Source of the DNA: Chromobacterium amazonense
GTDB lineage: Bacteria; Pseudomonadota; Gammaproteobacteria; Burkholderiales; Chromobacteriaceae
Direction: 5' to 3'
Assembly: GCF_001855565.1 (NCBI RefSeq)
Contig: NZ_MKCR01000027.1
Location: 248,001-312,000, forward strand
Length of the DNA stretch: 64,000 bases
Each line of letters starts with the position of its first letter. Position 1 is the stretch's first letter. Position numbers and translations under genes: made by a program. The notes beneath the pieces are model-generated. The model made no database searches. It had not been told where the DNA came from and saw only the letters and a list, made by a program, of their open reading frames with translations. Positions 61,385-64,000 of this stretch are shown here, in pieces.

Positions 61385-62497
61385 TCAGTCGAACCTCCTG
61401 AGCGCCAGGCCGCTGGCGATCAGCAGCGATGGTGCGTCCATCAGCAATTCCTTCAGTCGGATGGAGCCGGACTGTACCATGGTGGTGAAAGGGTTGGCGA
61501 TCATGGTGCTGATCTGGGTGCGGCCGGCCACGGCGTCGTCGAGGCCGGGCAGCATGCTGCAGCCGCCGGCCAGCAGGATGTAGTCCACGCGCAGGTATTG
61601 CGACACGCTGACCGTGGTGTAGAAGAACTGCAGCGCGCGCTGGATTTCCTGCGCCAGCGAGTCGATGAAGGGGTGCATCAGCTCCGATTCGTAGCCGTCC
61701 GGCAGCGCCATGCTGCGCTTGCTTGTCTCTGCCTCCTCGAAGCTGATGTTGTAGCGGCGCTGGATGTCGCGCGTCAGTTGATGGCCGCCGAACATCTGCT
61801 CGCGATAATAGATTTGCTGCCCGTTGCGGATGATGTTGCAGTGGATGCGCGTGGCGCCGATATCGAACAGGGCGAAAGTCTGGTTCATGCCGTGGTCCGG
61901 CAATTGCTGCTGGATCTGCTCGAACGCGGTCATCATCGCAAACGATTCCACATCCACCACCTGCGGCCGCAGGCCCGCCATTTCCACCACCGCGACGCGC
62001 TCTTCCACCTTCTCCTTGCGCGCCGCGCACAGCAGGACTTCCATGTCGTCGATGCTGGATGGCGACGGTCCCAGCACCTGGTGGTCCAGATTCACTTCTT
62101 CCAGCGGGAACGGAATGATCTGGTGGGCCTCGTTCTCGATGATCTCGTCCATGTCATCGATCTGGCTCACCGGCACCAGGATCTTCTTGTAGATGGCCAT
62201 CGGCGTGGGGATGGCGATGGCCACGTTGCGAACCGGGCTGTCCAGCCGCCTCCAGGCGCGGCGTATGGTTTCGGCGATGCCTTCGACTTCCACCAGATTG
62301 CCGTCGTTGACGGCTTCCTTGGGCAGCGGTTCGATCACGTACCGCTCCACCTGGCAGTTTCTGCCGTTGCGCGACAGCTCCACCAGCTTGATGGCCGTGT
62401 TGCTGATGTCCAGACCCAGCCGCGGCGAATTGTGGGCTTTTCCCAATCCCAGCTGTTCGAGCCAGGGCAGCTCGAGCTTCAGTTTTTCGAATAACAT
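61385..62497 (-). CDS. pilM: Type IV pilus assembly ATPase-like protein PilM
   Basis: A 370-residue actin-like cytoplasmic protein. LGLDISNTAIKLVELSRNGR is the first phosphate loop, FALFDIGATRIHCNIIRNGQ the second, and DYILLAGGCSMLPGLDDAVA the adenosine motif. It binds the PilN N-terminal peptide and couples assembly motors to the alignment complex. The start at 62497 has GAGG upstream and fits other PilM proteins; a longer frame to 62566 runs into the shared promoter region with ponA. Confidence 0.94.
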   Translation of the reverse strand: MLFEKLKLELPWLEQLGLGKAHNSPRLGLDISNTAIKLVELSRNGRNCQVERYVIEPLPKEAVNDGNLVEVEGIAETIRRAWRRLDSPVRNVAIAIPTPMAIYKKILVPVSQIDDMDEIIENEAHQIIPFPLEEVNLDHQVLGPSPSSIDDMEVLLCAARKEKVEERVAVVEMAGLRPQVVDVESFAMMTAFEQIQQQLPDHGMNQTFALFDIGATRIHCNIIRNGQQIYYREQMFGGHQLTRDIQRRYNISFEEAETSKRSMALPDGYESELMHPFIDSLAQEIQRALQFFYTTVSVSQYLRVDYILLAGGCSMLPGLDDAVAGRTQISTMIANPFTTMVQSGSIRLKELLMDAPSLLIASGLALRRFD

Positions 62498-62577
62498 CTT
62501 CGCCTCAATCCGCTTCTCTGCAACAGAATTTCGAACTGTTGCCGCCATTGTTTGTCTTGTTGGCATTCACAAGACGT

Positions 62578-62583
62578 TATAAT
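62578..62583 (+). promoter_or_regulatory. Predicted -10 element of ponA
   Basis: A perfect TATAAT lies 29 bases before the ponA ATG in the 115-base gap shared with divergent pilM. The -35 box is less clear: TTGTTG at 15 bases or TCTTGT at 17. Confidence 0.55.
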
Positions 62584-62612
62584 CCGCTTTCCAACGAAAG
62601 CCCATCGTATAT

Positions 62613-64000
62613 ATGCTCAGACGATTTCTTGCAATCATGGCGGGTGTTTTTCTAGGCGGTGTGGTATTGCTGGCGGGCGCCGCAGCAATTGCCGTCATCA
62701 TAACCTACCCCCGCTTGCAAAGCCTTGATGTAATCACGGATTACCGCCCGAAAATCCCGCTACGCGTGTATTCCTCCGATAGCCAGCTGCTGGGCGAGTT
62801 CGGCGAGGAGCGGCGGTCGTTTTCCCGCATCCACGAAGTTCCGCAGCTGATGAAGCAGGCCGTGCTGGCCGCGGAAGATGAACGATTCTACCAGCACAGC
62901 GGCATCGATTACCTAGGCATCCTGCGCGCGGCGGTCGGCAATATCGTGTCCGGCCACACGCGATCCGGCGCCAGCACCATCACCATGCAGGTGGCGCGCA
63001 ATTTCTTCCTGTCGAGCGAGAAGACCTTCACCCGCAAGTTCAACGAAGCGCTGCTGGCGTTCAAGATCGAGCACACGCTAAGCAAGGACCAGATTCTGGA
63101 GCTGTATTTCAACCAGATTTATCTGGGCCAGCGCGCCTATGGTTTCGGCGCTGCCGCTCAGGCTTATTACGGCAAGCCGCTGAATGAGCTCAGCATCGCC
63201 CAGATGGCGATGCTGGCCGGCCTGCCCAAGGCGCCGTCGGCCTACAACCCGGTGGTCAACCCGGACCGCGCCAAGCTGCGTCAGCAATACGTGCTGCGCC
63301 GCATGCGCGAGCTGAACTTCATCACCGAGGATCAGTACCAAGAAGCGCTGAACGAGCCGCTGAAGCTGGCCAGCCAGGCTGCCGATACCAGTCAGCCCGG
63401 CCAGTATGTTGCGGAAATGGTACGTCAGGCCATGTACGAGCGGTACAAGGAAGCCGCGTACACAGAAGGCTTCAAGGTTTACACCTCCATCGACAGCCGC
63501 CACCAGCAGTGGGCGTATGACGCGCTGCGCGCCGGCCTGACCGATTACGACCGCAAGACCGGCTATCGCGGCCCGGAAAGCTATCTGGACTTGCCCTCCG
63601 GCAGCGGAGAGGACCTGACCGAAGCGCTGGACGAGGCGATGGGCGACCTGCGCGACAGCGGCGGCATGCTGCCGGCCATCGTGCTGTCGGCCAGCCCGAG
63701 CGAGGTGCAGGCCTATATGCGCGGCGGCAAGACCGCGGTGATCAAGGGCGCGGGGCTGGATTTCGCCCGCCGCGGCCTGAGCGCCAAGGCTTCCGCGCAG
63801 CAGCAGATCCGGCGCGGCGCGGTGATCCGCGTGCAAGCCAATCCCAAGGGTTACTGGGAAATCGTGCAGATGCCGGAAGTGGAAGGCGCCTTCGTGTCGC
63901 TGGATACCCGCACCGGCGCCATCAAGTCGCTGGTGGGCGGCTTCGATTTCAACCGCCGCAGCTTCAATCACGTGACCCAGGCCTGGCGTCAGCCCGGCTC
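62613..64000 (+). CDS. ponA: Class A penicillin-binding protein 1A (partial; C-terminus beyond window)
   Basis: The first 462 codons of a bifunctional peptidoglycan glycosyltransferase/transpeptidase. A membrane anchor (about 5-30, AIMAGVFLGGVVLLAGAAAI) is followed by the glycosyltransferase domain: AVLAAEDERFYQHSGIDYLG with the catalytic Glu, RSGASTITMQVARNFFLS, LELYFNQIYLGQRAYGFGAA and QMAMLAGLPKAPSAYNPVVN. A linker/OB-like region comes next. The window stops in AWRQPGS, where the Ser is expected to be the transpeptidase nucleophile of SxxK. It is divergent from pilM, as in other Neisseriales. Confidence 0.95.
   Translation, partial: MLRRFLAIMAGVFLGGVVLLAGAAAIAVIITYPRLQSLDVITDYRPKIPLRVYSSDSQLLGEFGEERRSFSRIHEVPQLMKQAVLAAEDERFYQHSGIDYLGILRAAVGNIVSGHTRSGASTITMQVARNFFLSSEKTFTRKFNEALLAFKIEHTLSKDQILELYFNQIYLGQRAYGFGAAAQAYYGKPLNELSIAQMAMLAGLPKAPSAYNPVVNPDRAKLRQQYVLRRMRELNFITEDQYQEALNEPLKLASQAADTSQPGQYVAEMVRQAMYERYKEAAYTEGFKVYTSIDSRHQQWAYDALRAGLTDYDRKTGYRGPESYLDLPSGSGEDLTEALDEAMGDLRDSGGMLPAIVLSASPSEVQAYMRGGKTAVIKGAGLDFARRGLSAKASAQQQIRRGAVIRVQANPKGYWEIVQMPEVEGAFVSLDTRTGAIKSLVGGFDFNRRSFNHVTQAWRQPG

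Overview
The window is chromosomal DNA from a high-G+C betaproteobacterium. The gene content and order point to the Neisseriales, most likely Chromobacterium or a close relative. Supporting points are the pilM-N-O-P-Q/aroK/aroB block divergent from a class A penicillin-binding protein gene, the metX-metW pair, a cysG/EIIA/HPr/EI block and an LPS-core cluster ending in msbA. No rRNA or tRNA gene, CRISPR array, prophage or complete insertion sequence was seen. The species assignment is an inference from gene content only.

Layout. 1-2.7 kb (minus): an EmrR-type MarR repressor, an outer-membrane efflux lipoprotein and a partial EmrA-like fusion protein, with two matching operator palindromes. 2.9-4.8 kb: an ArsC-family reductase and a Bcr/CflA drug exporter. 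4.8-11.4 kb (minus): a compact exopolysaccharide export module made of a YjbE/GfcA-like small secreted protein, a YjbH-type protein fused to a PAP2 phosphatase domain, a Wza-like SLBB protein and a Wzz co-polymerase. 11.6-16.4 kb: thrB, a DUF2782 protein, a LOG-family hydrolase and polA. 16.6-19.5 kb: a minor pilin operon (fimT, pilV, pilW, pilX, a pilE-like gene). 19.5-26.4 kb: ampG, a Pmp3-like peptide, metW, metX, a radical SAM protein, msrP-msrQ and ybaK. 26.4-30.6 kb: a solute-binding protein and an FtrABCD-type iron uptake operon behind a well-matched Fur box. 30.7-34.7 kb: asnB-like, fsr-like and an AraC regulator.

34.75-35.8 kb is a gene-poor stretch with strong hairpins and a roughly 100-base imperfect palindrome, next to an A+T-rich orphan gene with a HEPN-like RNxxxH motif. 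35.9-40.5 kb: a WrbA-type quinone reductase, a YihY-type protein, a DUF3025 protein and a GAF-GGDEF diguanylate cyclase. 40.7-44.7 kb: cysG and a regulatory-type PTS (EIIA-Man-like, HPr with His15 and Ser46, EI) with no membrane permease nearby. 44.7-55.3 kb: LPS core/O-antigen genes on both strands, ending in msbA. 55.4-62.5 kb (minus): a FimV-like TPR protein, aroB, aroK and pilQ-P-O-N-M. The window ends inside ponA at its transpeptidase serine.

How the genes work together. Two cell-surface themes dominate: polysaccharide and LPS assembly, and type IV pili (minor pilins plus the alignment and secretin complex). The most notable observations are: (1) the YjbH-PAP2 fusion in a minimal export module led by a small secreted protein; (2) an apparent one-base deletion in a G tract that separates the pilQ start codon, which overlaps pilP, from the rest of the secretin gene; (3) the orphan HEPN-like gene beside a structured intergenic element; (4) paired EmrR operators; (5) a Fur box inside the ftr promoter.
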